DNA of 64,000 nt from positions 62,001 to 126,000 of the forward strand of contig JBBHKE010001064.1 in assembly GCA_037447655.1 (NCBI GenBank). The letters are read 5' to 3'. Under the pieces are notes generated by a model, which saw only the letters and a list, made by a program, of their open reading frames with translations, did no database searches and had not been told where the DNA came from. Shown here in pieces: positions 11,277 to 23,930 of this stretch; the first letter of the stretch is position 1; every line of letters starts with the position of its first letter. Both the position numbers and the translations under genes were made by a program. The DNA comes from Zygnema cylindricum (lineage: Eukaryota; Streptophyta; Zygnematophyceae; Zygnematales; Zygnemataceae).

Positions 11277-14200
11277 TTACGCTGTTGCATTATCATCTTG
11301 CACATGTTTCTTGTACTCGTCTTTGAGTTCATACATACCCTGGTGGTTACCCCTCCTATTGTAATTGCAAAGCGTTGTTAACGTTTCCTTCAAAAAACTC
11401 TGTAGAAATAGACAAGCAGTCACAATGTAACATAAGAACATACATAAGAATCTGTGTGAATGATGTTTAATTGCATGCTAAAAAACAGATGAAGAAATAT
11501 AATAACAAACGTTGTAAAGAGTGGCGTTGTACCGTTGGCTGTTGGGTTGCCTCTGTCAGTTGCCTCATTCCCCAGTACGGTTGCCCTTCAAAAAGTCTAA
11601 ACAACATTGTTCGCAACGCTTCGCCATCCATTCGGACATTTTTCTTGTCGGAAGCTTTGACAGGTGGAGGCCCTTTTCCTAAATGTCTCTGTAAGACAAA
11701 ATGTTCACTCCATACCATAAGTACTGAATCGGAACTTCAAAAGTAAACGGCAAATGTTACCACTTCAAGTCCAAGCCCTCCTTTCCATGCACATAAACTT
11801 TCTTAATTGCAAAGCCACTAATCTCTACGTCCAAAATCTGGGTCTGAGAGCAATTCAATTAAAACAGGCAAAGCCTTGAGAAAAGTTCAGTGCAACTCAC
11901 AAAAGAATTGTTCATGGGCAGTGGTGTCGTACTGGCGGGCACAATGACCTGGATGAAATAGAAGTCCAGTGGGAGGTTAAGGGAGTTGTTGGTAGACAGA
12001 TAGCCGGCTCTTTAAAAGTGAGTGTCCTCTTAGACACCGACAAATCGTTATGAGCGTTAACTACCCTAAAATGGTGCCAGACCTTTTTGCCCTCTGACTA
12101 CAAAGTAGCATTGATAACAAGAATTTTTTTTTTCTTAATGCTAATTTCATTAAAAGTTCAAAATCAGCCACATTATTAGGAATCAGAATTAAGAACACTA
12201 ATATAGACACCGTGCTCATAATCTCTTTACTCTAATATCGATTCACAGTTATCCAGAAAGAGGCTAGAAGTTTGAAAGACAAAAAAATGCTAAGGAAAAA
12301 GAAAAGACGATTCCAGGGACTGGCACCATCAACGGCAATATGTAGCTGATTCAAAACAAAAATAGCAGGTCGGCAACAATTGCCGATTCTACAAATGCAG
12401 TTCATTACATTCTTTGGCTTTGCGGGCTCCGCCAAAGCAGAGAATAACAAAACATGTCCTGTCAAGAAGTACAATTTAATGAGGTACGTCACCACTCAAA
12501 AGTGGGCATTGTGGACTTACAAACGGACTGATGGCACTTACACAGTAAACGCACACACACTATCACTGGCATTACTGACCAGTAAGTATCGAGCAGTTTT
12601 CCATACGAATACTATAATTACTGCCCAGTAGTAGCGCTCGTATCTTGCAAGAGTGACCATAAGCTTCATTGCGACTGCTCATAATGAAGCCGTGTAGTGA
12701 AAATTTATCATTCTTCTATTAGTAGCAAAATTTAATGCAAACAATTAAACAAATGAGAGAAACAGCTGTCAACAGTCAGAGCAACGATACCGCGGCAATG
12801 AGACATGAAACATGATACGGTGGCGATCGAACACCGGCACTCCCTTAAACAGAAGGATTAACACTATTTTAGGATTTTTCGTCCAAAAAAAGTCACGATC
12901 AAATTAGTGTTATTAACACTAAAAGCAATGGGCAGTGCGCCACTCTGCGAGATTCTAGATGGAAGCCAGGAATCATCAACATCAGAGAAGAAGAAGAAGA
13001 AGAAGTGCACCTGCAAGGTACGTTTTGGAGTGTTGAATTGCTTTTCGCGGTTTTTCACAAAGGCTCGATAAGTCGCATCATCTGTTCGAGGCTGCATGTC
13101 AAACTTTTGGTCTACCTTGCCCTCTAATGCAAGCTTTCCTGCATAGGAACAAAAAACAAATGAGCTTCGATAACCTGCAGGGTGATGGACTTCCATATGA
13201 GAGCACCAAAAAAACCTCCAATAAAGGAAGCGCCTGAAAAAAAGAATGTAGCTGAGGAAAGCCAGATTTTCGACTACAACTTCACAAAAGTTTCCATGCA
13301 AGATATTGAGGTGGCAAATGAAGCTTGTATGTACATGCAAAGACGCAGATACACATCAGGGCAAAATTAAAAAATCCCTCTAATATTCGCTCCCCTTCCC
13401 TTTCAGAACCTGTTCTTCCCATTTCGTTTGACTGCAAACCAATATCCAGAAGTCCTCCGATCAATTTATTCAAGAAGACTGGATGAATCCTGTTGCTACT
13501 TGAGAAGTTCTCAACAAACACACCATCAAATATTAGTTTTGGACAACCCTGAATATCAACTTAAACCCAGTGCAAGCTAAATTTCGCCACTGTCTTTAAG
13601 ATGGATAATAATCCAAGCAAGTATTGCTTTATTACAACACGAAATGAAGTATTCCAAAAGGTTAATTCAATATTCCAGAAGATAAATTCAATTTAAGCAT
13701 TCTAGTGTCTTTTGGAGTGTTTGGCTGAGGTCAATAAAGACATTTTTGGAAAGTATGGAGTGCAATACTTATATGTCTTCTACATGCATTCAGCCCTCCT
13801 CATGACAGTCTGATTTTTACATACTGAAAAAATAGCATCGTTAAAGCAGGAAATAGACTTCTGGATGGGCATGGAAAAACATAGCTATCACGAGCAGGGT
13901 AACAAAACCATAATAAACTCTGAAAAGGAGGAGGAGAAGAGGAGGAGAGAAGCCGTCGAGAAGTTGAGGAGTTAAGAACCATTCTTTGACATATCATGCT
14001 TTGACGAGTTAAAGTTATTTTGAAAAGCAGATTTAGAATCGTTCTTTGACAGTTGAGGAGTTAAGAATCAATTGTCACGTTTGTGTTAATAAAGTCTGTC
14101 AGTCGTGGAACCAATCCATCAACAACAATGGTTTTAAGTGACACTGCCCATGGCTATTAGTGTTAACATTTTTTAGAGAGTCAAGGTATTTTTCTTCATT

Positions 14201-15790
14201 ACCCAGGTTTCAAATTTTTTATCGTGACATCATGATCCAAAGATAAGACGATTGTCTTTCTATTGCTTACCTCAAAAAACAAATGCAACGGCTGAACATT
14301 AAGTTAAACACCTTTACATGCCCAAAAAATGTTTAAGACTAATAGTGAAGAACATCGTACATTGCTCGATAATAACCAGTCCAAAAAAATGGTTATTATG
14401 CTCCATCTAAATTATCCAACTTGGCTCATAACTTCAAAATGTGGAAAACCGATATAATCAATATATCATCGAAGTCATTCAAACGAGCCAAAATTTACAC
14501 AAGGAAAACAAGTTCTCACCTTGAGGCGTTTCAGAAAAGACGTGCATTGGCATCACACTAGTCCGATTTAGCGAAAAGTCAAGAGGAAAGTCTTTGACAA
14601 TCCCTTTTCCTACCACGTGAAAAGAAAACTGTGACAACCACCACCCATTTCCAAAGTTGAAAGGCAATAAAAAGACGAAAAACAAGGACCTTGAAGTGCA
14701 TCATTAGATTTAAAATCTAAAACCTTTTATAATGAGATATCTCTCCCAAAACTTCAAACACTCGCAAACACAACGAAAAGCATAATTATACTGACCTTCA
14801 ACTGCCATGTGTCCCTATCAATGTTATTTTATCAATATAAATTCCATCAACTGCCATAGTTTGGGACTCAACAAAGGAGGTTTAAAATAATGCTCTAGCG
14901 TAAATGCATTCTATTTGTGAACATTTACAAAACTATCAGGTTATGACTAGAATTACTCCAAAAGAAAAAAATCCTGGATATGCCTTGAAATTCACAGCCT
15001 CGCTTGCGGTATTTTGGTCATGTTTTGGTCATCTCTATTGGTCATATTACCAAATATCTGGTCAAATAACATCACAAATTGATGACCAAAACATGACCAA
15101 AAAAACATTAAGTGAGAGATGCCGCAAAATGTGTTGCAAAACTCTTTATTTGGAAAAAGTTGCGTTAGCATAGAAGTGACTCTTGCACCATTTTTAAAGA
15201 CTTCCGTGGTTGAAAAAGGTGACAGAAATTCAGAGAGAATCAAAAAAAAAAGTACCCAATTTGCTGAAAAATAATGAAAGTAGACACTCTCATAAATCCA
15301 TCTCGTAAACAACTAATTTTAAAAAGGAGTAACACATTCAGCAAAACAGCTAAAAATAGCAAAACGCCCATGACTGAAACATAAGCCTTCCCTGATAACA
15401 CACCTAATAGAACATCCAATGGAATCGACCCGCATTCGACCCGCAATAGAGCCCATGAAACCAATCATAAAACCACTTTGCCATCTGATTCTCTTCATTC
15501 TAAATTGAAATGCATCGCCACTCTAAGACCATAGCCACGTTTTCCGACCTGCAAACCAAAAGTCAAGTAGACTCCATGGCTAGTCTGTCGCAGTAGAGAA
15601 GTGATAGAGCACCTCAGTGGAGGGGTCGGCCGCACCCTTGAGAGGATCAACGGACATTCGGACGACTCCAAAGGGCTCATTGCCGCCTCCCTCAACTCCG
15701 CCTTTCTTCCATCCTTCTCCAACTGCCTTCGGAACCTGAGGGAGAGGGAGAGGGAGAGGGAGGGAGAAGGGAGAGGGCGGGAGGGGGAGG

Positions 15791-15872
<82 letters not shown>

Positions 15873-16334
15873 GGAATTGGATAATTGAAATAAAGAAAAG
15901 CACCAACATTACTCATTTTTAACTTTTCAATGGCCCGTGTTGTCTTACAGTTCTGTTTGGTTAAGGAAACCTACAATAAACAGTTCACATGCACTTCGAT
16001 CGCCACTTCTATCACTTCTACAATTATAAATTTGTTGTTCATAAACATAATTTATGCAGAAAAATTAGTCTGGTAGGTGAACAAAACTGAAAATACGGCC
16101 ATTTCTATCCTTAAGAGCCACACATTTTTTTAAGAATCGGAGAATTGTACCACAGTCAGAGTGTTTCAGTTAGAATTAGGTCAAGAATGCCAGAAAGGCT
16201 TTACCAAAAAATAGTAATTCCATTGGACGAGACAAGAGCCAGAATATATTTCAAACCTTTATCAGCCACACTCCTCGTCCAGCCCTTGTCGTATCCAGAA
16301 CCTCCTCGGCAGCCGATGCTCCATTGCTAGCCAT
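11277..16334 (-). CDS. GTF2F2: Transcription initiation factor IIF subunit beta (RAP30 homologue)
   Basis: This is the small subunit of TFIIF, which binds RNA polymerase II and brings it to the preinitiation complex in the nucleus. Seven exons read on the minus strand: 16334-16257 (ATG), 15735-15613, 14628-14520, 13138-13011, 11948-11901, 11688-11533 and 11399-11277 (TAA). All junctions keep phase and have GT-AG ends. The total is 765 coding bases, 254 residues, close to the plant family length as I remember it. N-terminal dimerisation region: RAGRGVWLIKVPKAV, then VRMSVDPLKGAADP, then MPMHVFSETPQGKLALEGKV. Conserved core: VDQKFDMQPRTDDATY. C-terminal winged-helix DNA-binding domain: MLFRLFEGQPYWGMRQL, then FLKETLTTLCNYNRRG and YELKDEYKK. 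The gene is divergent from the DUF167 gene and convergent with the CCHC gene. Intron 1 ends in a very long pyrimidine tract. No broken exon was seen. Confidence 0.93.
15739..15868 (+). repeat. (GA)n microsatellite forming the polypyrimidine tract of TFIIF-beta intron 1
   Basis: This is about 130 bases of almost pure purine on the plus strand: GGGAGA units followed by about 40 GA dinucleotides. On the coding (minus) strand it is a CT tract ending directly at the CAG acceptor of exon 2 (15735). Confidence 0.9.
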
Positions 16335-16382
16335 AATCTTCAGAAAAATATTACCATACAAGATGCCACTGTTACGGTTATG

Positions 16383-16397
16383 TACTGTACAGTACAG
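16383..16397 (-). promoter_or_regulatory. TACTGTAC cluster upstream of TFIIF-beta
   Basis: The sequence TACTGTACAGTACAG contains overlapping copies of TACTGTAC and its reverse complement, about 50-60 bases upstream of the ATG at 16334. It matches the clusters at 4.57, 49.62 and 50.47 kb. Confidence 0.45.
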
Positions 16398-16948
16398 TAG
16401 CGTACTTTCATGAAGAGGCGAAAGCAAGGCAAACGGGAGATGACGATTCCAGTAAGGGAAGGAAATCGAACGTTATTTGATTGTTTTGGACTGCAGGATT
16501 TCCGTAAACGTGGAAAGAGTATATCATATAAAGGGAATTGCTAATCGCAGTGACAATTTTTGCTGCACGCAGGCACTTGCGTCAGCTTGTCGAAAACTGT
16601 ACATTTTGAGTACAGATTAGTACAAGTTACGTACCGTTGAGTTTAGATTTGACGGTCAATCCGTCGAACAACTTTGACTTGCGAAATATTGTAGCAACCG
16701 GCTAAAAAAGTGCCGCGCTTGCGAACGTCGACCGTCATAAAAAAACAACAATTCACACGGCCGGCCAAGGTTTACGGTAACAAAACTGCGGCAACCACAT
16801 GTAAATAAGATTGCTGCGCGCAGACACTTTATGGTTTGATTTGGTGGCGCGTAACGACGCGCGTTTTTATCATTTAGTTTCATCGATATTTATACGCGGT
16901 TCCCTTAATCCGTTTTGTTATCGTGTACGAAGTTTATTTCGTTTCGTG

Positions 16949-17246
16949 TATAGTTCAAAAGTAGGTGAAAGTACAATATGCCTATTGTACGCAAAACATA
17001 GAATATGACCTTAAGACCCATATTGTATTCGGACCTATTCGGACCAATTAAAACATTCGAACCAAAAATTGGGCCAATTAAAACATTCGGACCAAAAAAA
17101 ATCATTTACACCGTCAGATTCGGACGATCGGACGGTCGCTAAACAAAGTAGCTATCTAAGAAGATCACATGAAAAGCCCATAACACAACTTACGATAAAG
17201 GCGCCGACCAAAGGCTTACCATAAAAACGCCTACTTTTGAACTATG
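16949..17246. mobile_element. hAT-like MITE, copy 1, with 8-bp target duplication
   Basis: The terminal inverted repeats read TATAGTTCAAAAGTAGGTG (left) and CATAGTTCAAAAGTAGGCG (right, reversed). Exact 8-bp direct repeats GTTTCGTG flank the element at 16941-16948 and 17247-17254. An 8-bp duplication is the hAT signature. No coding capacity. Confidence 0.8.
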
Positions 17247-17277
17247 GTTTCGTGCGAATAAATTTAGTAATTTATCC

Positions 17278-17470
17278 CATAGTTCAAAAGTAGGCGTTTT
17301 ATCGTAGGCCTTTGGTGGGCGCAAGTTGTGTTATGGGCTTTTCATGTGATCTTCTTAGATCGCTACTTTGATCGCTACTTTGATCAGCGACCGTCCGATG
17401 ACGTTTAATTCTCTATCGAACGATGTACAACTCAACCCTGTTACTTTTTTTCTGTCAATTTTATGGAACA
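17278..17470. mobile_element. hAT-like MITE, partial copy in inverted orientation
   Basis: It begins CATAGTTCAAAAGTAGGCG and runs through the same internal words as copy 1 in reverse order (TTGTGTTATGGGCTTTTCAT, GATCTTCTTAGATCG). With copy 1 it makes a large hairpin over 17150-17370. The distal end could not be fixed. Confidence 0.65.
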
Positions 17471-18443
17471 CCTCAAATAACGTGTAGGAACATTTAGAAT
17501 GTCTAATTCTATTTGAGAATTTGCCCAAAAAAACAGGGTACCTCAATTAGCGACCAACACGCTAATAGCGATTCACGGTGTACCTTTTAAGTTAAGATTT
17601 GACGGTCAATCCGTTTGGACGGCTTTGACTTGCGAGATATCGTCACGCGCTACCAAATCAGTCCACACTATTTAAAATACGACAGCTTGTGCTCTCAAAA
17701 GTGGAGTTCACGTAAAGTGAGAAAGTGTCATGCGACGTAACACTTTTATTCACATGTGGTTGCTGCAGTTTTGTTACCGTAAACTTTGGCCGGCCGTGTG
17801 AATTACTGTTTTTTTTATGACGGTCGACGTTCGCAAGCGCGGCACTTTTTTAACCGGTTGTTACAATATTTCGCAAGTCAAAGTTGTTCGACGGATTGAC
17901 CGTCAAATCTAAACTCAACGGTACGTAACTTGTACTAATCTGTACTTAAAATGTACAATTTTTGACAAGCTGACGCAAGTGCCTGCGCGCAGCAAAAATT
18001 GTCACTGCGATTAGCAATTCCCTTTATATGAATCATACGACGTGATAAAACCGTATGGGAATTTAAAAGTGTGCCACTCTTTCTCACGAGCGCACTGGTT
18101 GGATTACTAATCCGACAGTTGAGGGATCTTGTCTTTCGATTGGCGTCTTCGAAAGGATTCCAGTCATGTGTGCACGGAGAAAATTTGATTTAATTGGCAA
18201 AAACAACATTGACGCTAATAACGATACATGGTGTAACTGTGCTGAGTGTGCTCCCGTATTGAACATCGAGGCAAGGCTCCCGATTTACATCACTTTCGTC
18301 ACAAAATTTTCCAGTTTTCCAATTTACAAACCGGTGACGTAACCGCTACAGTAAAGTGCTCTGGATGCCCTGGAAGTTTTCAGGTGCCATGGCGTCGCCC
18401 ACCTCCGCTGTAAGATGCTACTAGCGAAACGCGAGCTTCAAGA

Positions 18444-19502
18444 ATGACGTCACTCCTGTCCCTGGGAGTGACACGCTGTCATGTGCTGACGCCAAGACTG
18501 TCGGTGCACGCGATGTCCTCACGGTCAAAGAATCGCCGTCAAGAGGCAGTAAAGCCAGGCAGTACGGACGAGGATGCATCCATAGCTTCTGCGTACGCAC
18601 GTGTGACCGACACAGGAGCTGTGTCTGTGGCTATTCGGTGTAAACCTGGAGCTAAACGTGCCGCCATAACTGGTAGGCTTGCTGGTTGCGTGATGCAAGG
18701 CTCTGGGTTTTCGGGAGGTGACATGTGTTGCATTCAAAGAGTGATACAGCATTTGAGCATTTTTTAGCTTCTTCTTCTCATGTGAAAGAAAAAACCTTGG
18801 TTCCTAATTCTTTTTCCATGACTCTGAGTGATTCGGATGTTTTTGAATTCTCAGCGTTACTCAGAGATACCGGAGCTAGTGAGTTTTGCTTCCGAGCTAC
18901 TGCCTGTCAGACAATCACAGTCTTACCACATCACAGTCTTGCAAACTCCGATATCTCAGTTGCTGTAACTGAGATGCTGGAGTTTGTGTCGATGTTATGC
19001 TCTATGTATTGCTTCGCTTTATGGCTGTAACATGTCAAATAGATGATGTAACATGTGTGCAGATATTGGAGATATGGTTGGTGTAGCCATTAATGCGCCT
19101 CCTCGTGACGGGGAGGCAAACGAAGCTGTTCTGGATTATATTGCTGAGGTTTGTCCCTCAGTTTCTAGGTTCATTACTCTGTCACTTCACTTCATTTTTC
19201 TGTTTCCATCTCGGTGCTCTTTTTCATCTGCTCTAGTGCTGGTCTAACTCCAACATGTATAGTTATGTGCCTCCAAGTGCTAGCAATCCAATATGTCAAC
19301 GAACTTCGGATCCTGTGGCTTCATTTGTTAATATTTATGGTGTTTGGCCTAAACTGTAACGCAGGTAGTGGGTGTGAAGAAAAGGCAAGTTTCACTACTT
19401 AAAGGATCCAAATCACGGGAAAAGGTGCTTTTGATTGAGGGTTCTTCCCGAGAGAGTATACATGAAGCACTGGAAGCAGCGTTCCTTGGACCAAAAAAAT
19501 AA
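18444..19502 (+). CDS. DUF167 / YggU-family protein with N-terminal extension
   Basis: This small conserved protein belongs to a family found in bacteria and eukaryotes whose biochemical function is not established. Exons are 18444-18672, 19063-19148 and 19365-19502, giving 453 coding bases and 150 residues. Phases agree (1, then 0) with GT-AG ends. Family motifs: VAIRCKPGAKRAAIT in exon 1, VAINAPPRDGEANEAVL in exon 2, LLKGSKSREKVLLIEG in exon 3. The bacterial protein is about 95-100 residues. The extra 50 or so here are Ser-, Arg- and Thr-rich with few acids at the start (MTSLLSLGVTRCHVL), which fits an organelle targeting peptide (inference). A second Met at 18513 is an alternative start. 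A 12-codon upstream reading frame (18389-18424) precedes the start. The gene is divergent from TFIIF-beta. Confidence 0.85.
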
Positions 19503-20497
19503 TGTCATTTTGTGTATTCCGGGATGCAGGGATATAGTTCTCTTCTCTTTCAATGATCATCCACTTCAAGCATGGATATCAAACTGAAGCTGTGTCAATA
19601 AGTGTCAGAGTCATTAAACGTTAGATTTGCACACCTTGTATATAATTCAAATGTCGACTTTAAGGTGTTGGAATCATATTTCTTTTTTCCACCACCTTTT
19701 TCCAACATTTTCCTTTTTCAATTTGGACGAACCAGGCTTAGTGTTACTGCTCATCGTGACTTAAAAGGCATGTCATGAGAATCAATCACAAATTTGTAGG
19801 AACAAATTCCACTATTTCATAGCCTTAGCCATTTGCAGAGGCAGTTTGAAGCAATTAATAATTGGTAGTGTTCTCGAAAAAAATCTTAGGCCCTCTCGTC
19901 TGTCCATAAAAGTTTAATTAGTACAAATCTTTAAGAACATTTTAAGACAATTTTCCCATTACAGGCGCTGTATTTGAGAAAACCCGTCAAGCTGTGAAAT
20001 CACTTTATCAACTAAAAGAACAATTGAAGCATGTTCAGAAAAACAAGAACCCCCAAAAATTGCCTTTCAGAGATTCTAAGAAATATTTTATTCGATTAAA
20101 ATGTTTGAAAAATCCAGTATTGGTCTTTCCTTTGGATTCAGCTGGACTCATCCTAGAACATGAGAATGCCACATGAGCTTGTTTTTGTATCTCTAAATAA
20201 TGAATATGACGGTACAGGACTCTCTTGAGCACTTGGCCCTAAAAAGAATATGCTATCTTTTAGTCTAGTCATAATTTGACGACTATATTTGGCCATATTT
20301 ATATAATCATTAGTATTTCTAATGGTAGTGTCTTCGATATGATATCACCTAATACCAGTCTGTTATAAAAAAGTATCATGTCAGCATCAGGAACGTTACA
20401 CAATGGGTGTCGCAATAAAATACATAAAATTAACTAGAGGTTGATCCAACTTATTGAACGTTAAGCTCACAAATTAAGCCAATACCGGTATATTCCA
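19503..20497. other. Convergent intergenic space, no gene seen
   Basis: This lies between the stop of DUF167 (plus) and the stop of the MDP-1-type gene (minus). It is AT-rich. The short open frames at 19994-20232 show no family features. A polyadenylation-like AATAAA-rich stretch is near 20410-20430. Confidence 0.45.
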
Positions 20498-23400
20498 TCA
20501 AGACAAAGAGTACTTCTGCAGTCCCTGACGAACTGATTCAAGACACACACCAGTATCGTCCACCAGGATACATGTCACACCCAGCGTTTTAATCTGCAGT
20601 TAAAACATAAAAACCAAGTTAGAAAAAGCTTCGTAAACGTTCGTATCCGGACGTCCAACACACAATTTCCAACTTCACAAGGCAATACAAGTAAAGCACT
20701 TTTCAAATGCTAAATGATTAACAAACAGTCAAGACATATTGCATAAACTGAGGCGGATAACTTGATCCATAAAATGAACAAAAGAAAACGAATGTGGAGA
20801 GTGGGCTCTTCGCATTGTACCGTCCGTGTATTTCGCTCCTCGTCATCAAAGAAAAGCATCTCAGTGTATGGCACACCAGTTTTTTTTTGAATGGCTGCAA
20901 AATGCTCTGTTTTATGTGTATGTGTGGGATACATTTCCTGCAACCACAAGAAATAAAACACATCTGTGAAGCGAGTCTGAAAAGAGTGAGCTGATTGAGT
21001 ACTCAGAAGAAAATGAATGGCTCATTACAAAATTCAACATAGAATGAAGGGCATCACAACACATGTTGTCGCTCAAAAAGAAATGTTTCGCTGACATCAA
21101 AGTCTCTGAGGAAAGAGATTCCAGGATCAGAACTTATATGCACCATACAGCACCAGTTGTGTACACCCACTCTCATTCTGCCGTAATTTTCTAGAGTATA
21201 CTGCAGTAGATGAGCAAACTCGATAAAATGGAAATATGTGGGTTGCAAATATGCCCTTTTTGGCAATGTGATCAGATATGACATAGAGGTAGCTATAACA
21301 TATTGTAAAAACATCAAACACTTCCAAAGACACCTTGAGAAAAACTCCATGGTTGGCGATTTGTACCTTAATTGGGAAAATATCGCTTATCCCAAGAGTA
21401 TTCAAGAACGATTGTGCAATATCAGGAGTCTCTGTCCGTGAAGCTAAGGCCATTGGTACTCCGGCTTGTTGCAACGCTCCGATCACACCCATCACCTCCG
21501 GGAAAAGCCATGGTTTTGAACTCATTGACATGCAATCACTGCAATAACATAGAAATTTCTGTCAGCATGTGCGATGTGAGCATGGTTAAGATGGATTTCA
21601 AATAAATCAATAAGCTCAATTTGAATTCGTGTTAAGTCCAATCAACATTACCCGGCACATTATGGACAAAATTTGCTTGATGGCTATTCATGCATTAAGG
21701 AACCTCGTTTTCCTTTTCAAAAGAAAGCAGATTTATCTTCCATTCTAAGAAATTACCAGCGCATTAAACCACATAGCTGTCTAAGGCTGACAATCAAACA
21801 AGATTTATTTCTGCTAGTTGCCACTGATGATTTCTTCCATGAATCCACGTAATATTTTTAACAAGTTAAAATCGTCACCGCAACAAGTAGCCATGTGGAC
21901 CGGGAAGCATTCATAGGCTTAGCTGTAGAGCATGCTATGATTGCTACATTACTTTCAAGAAATCTTAATTTGCATATACCGTACTTCGCAACAGTGCTCA
22001 ACCTCATTAATACCAAATTGAACAACAAACCCAAACACCTCTGAGTTCTCTCAACTTGAGAATTGAAGCAAGTCAGCTACGTCAGAAACGCACAGCACTT
22101 CCATTCCCTGAAAATAAGCCTTCAACTATCTACAAATACACAAAATTAAGCTCACAGCTTCACATCAAGCTTTAAATTGCAGAATCACAATTTCGCACAA
22201 TTAAGAAATCACAATTTCGCACAATTAAGAAATCACATAGATTCAACGTAACAGTAAACGGGAAGGAAATGTGATACTACTAAAGTGAATGCGCAACAAT
22301 AAATTGTCCAAAAGTAAAGCATTCAATAGATGAAATGCACAGTAAGGTGGCTTCGCGGTAAGGTGGTTTTATTAAGAAACATTATAACAGTAAAAAATAA
22401 AAATAAATACGTGAATGGACAAACCGCTAGCGCCCACAAAATTGAGGAACTCATGCATGTCGATAGCAACAAAATATATATCGAGCTAAGTACAATGTCA
22501 CCACGATGGATGATCCACACTATTTGAAAAGTTTGATGGTCTTTGAGTAAATTAGCTGCGTCTGTTTAATGCAAAACAGAAATCGGCACAAAATGCACCA
22601 CCTTTGAGGGAATTGTGCCAGCAACGAAGTAAAATATAATTGGTGTCAATGACACTATATCAGCGTCCCTATCTTTTACCCTTTGAACGTAAAACAGTGT
22701 CAACGACACTAATTGTCCTTTTCTTACCGCTAATTCTTTAACAGTTTAAAACCAGCCACGTCATTTGGAACTAAATAAAAAAAAAAAATAGCACTAACAT
22801 AAAACCCACGGTAATGATTCCTTTACAATAATAACAATACACGTTAATAGCCTTCATAACGACATTACAAGCTTGCCACCACAAATCACGCGATAGCAGT
22901 GAATGATTTATCTTCCAATCAGTAGCTATATACTTTTTTTCAGCCCATAATCATTTGTTTCCTTTGTCAATTTTTTAAAAGGAAGACGATTTTCAAAGGT
23001 TCTCACCCATTCAAAAAAGAGGGATGACTATCCAGATTTCATGGTACGTACTCACTGAAATCCTGTTTAACTACCAATCTGCGATGCTTCAGCACACATG
23101 TCCCAGGCAACTATGTCCAAAATAAATAACGTAAAAGTTACAAAATAATAAATACTGTGTGATCCACAAAGTTCCCATATTTTGCTCATAATTTATGAAA
23201 AAAATAAACAGAAATTCAGCGACTTTTTTTTCCGTTTTCGCACAATTAAGCACACAATTTCCACTATGAAAATTCTCACACGGTTGAGGACTATGCGCTG
23301 AATTCCTGAGCGTGTTTTTCATAGCCCCAAACGTTCATGGAGGTTAAAAATTTCATGAAAGTTCATAAAAAATCTAATAAAAAATATATTTTTTAATAGC

Positions 23401-23679
23401 ACATCAACTTCTGATGATGTCACATGTTGCTCCTGTCGACCTAAACGGTTTGAATCAAGGCCAATTGACATAACTGATAAGTATCAAGAGTGATTCATAT
23501 TAGAATCATAGAAAACACATGACTGTCATGCATTTGAATGCCAAACAGGTCAATGAATCTCACCAATAAAATGGCCACAAGGTATAATCTAAATCGAAAA
23601 CCACCAAACTTGGCAAACCGCGGCCTTGAACGGCAATTTTGCCCAATATGGCAGCCATTCGGTTACTCTTCCCTGACAT
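20498..23679 (-). CDS. Magnesium-dependent phosphatase 1-like (MDP-1) HAD phosphatase
   Basis: This is a small HAD-superfamily phosphatase without a cap domain. MDP-1 relatives act on phosphotyrosine or sugar/glycated-amine phosphates in vitro. Exons on the minus strand are 23679-23564, 21538-21367, 20937-20821 and 20593-20498 (TGA). The total is 501 bases, 166 residues, as usual for the family. HAD motif I is VVFDLDYTLWPF (both Asp present), motif II is MALASRTETPD, and motif III/IV is MLFFDDEERNTRT with the paired acidic residues. A conserved TGVPYTEM precedes motif IV and the C-terminus has RQGLQKY. Phases agree, including a cysteine codon split between exons 1 and 2. Met at 23679 was chosen; Met at 23656-23658 is possible, and the frame is open further upstream through a GA-rich leader. 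All catalytic residues are intact. Confidence 0.9.
22183..22230 (+). repeat. 24-bp tandem duplication in MDP-1 intron 1
   Basis: The unit AATCACAATTTCGCACAATT plus AAGA occurs twice back to back (22183-22206 and 22207-22230) inside the 2.0-kb first intron. Confidence 0.85.
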
Positions 23680-23930
23680 TTTTACAAACCCTTGATCCTC
23701 CACGGAGTTCAGTCCACAAGTCACGACTCTTCCTAGAAATTTCCCGAATCCAGACGTCGTTTGATAACAATTCGAAGAAACTCCTTTCATGCCCCGCTTT
23801 CCCGGAATAATGCGCCCAGGTAACCTGCAACTCCTGGCTACTGTCAGAGAAGTTAAGTAATCCTGTACAGGAAACCCTAATTTTGCTTCTGCAGTTGTTG
23901 TCAGCTGTCCTGCTGGTACTAGTTCTGCAG

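Larger units (their letters stand above)
16525..18030. mobile_element. Fold-back DNA element with about 280-bp terminal inverted repeats
   Basis: The left arm (about 16525-16808) and right arm (about 17745-18030) are near-perfect inverted copies. Landmarks in both are CATATAAAGGGAATTGC at the outer end, a GCAGTGACAATTTTTGC block, the word TTTGACGGTCAATCCGTC and an inner end CCACATG. No transposase frame is present, so the element is non-autonomous. Its middle contains one complete and one inverted partial copy of a hAT-like MITE. It occupies most of the divergent promoter region between TFIIF-beta and DUF167. Confidence 0.8.

Noticed and set aside
11471-11746. 91-residue plus-strand open frame
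   Set aside because: It is the antisense shadow of the TFIIF-beta penultimate exon, whose protein matches the family.
15580-15916. Long Ser/Leu- and Arg/Glu-repeat open frames on both strands
   Set aside because: They are readings of the (GA)n microsatellite in TFIIF-beta intron 1, not genes.
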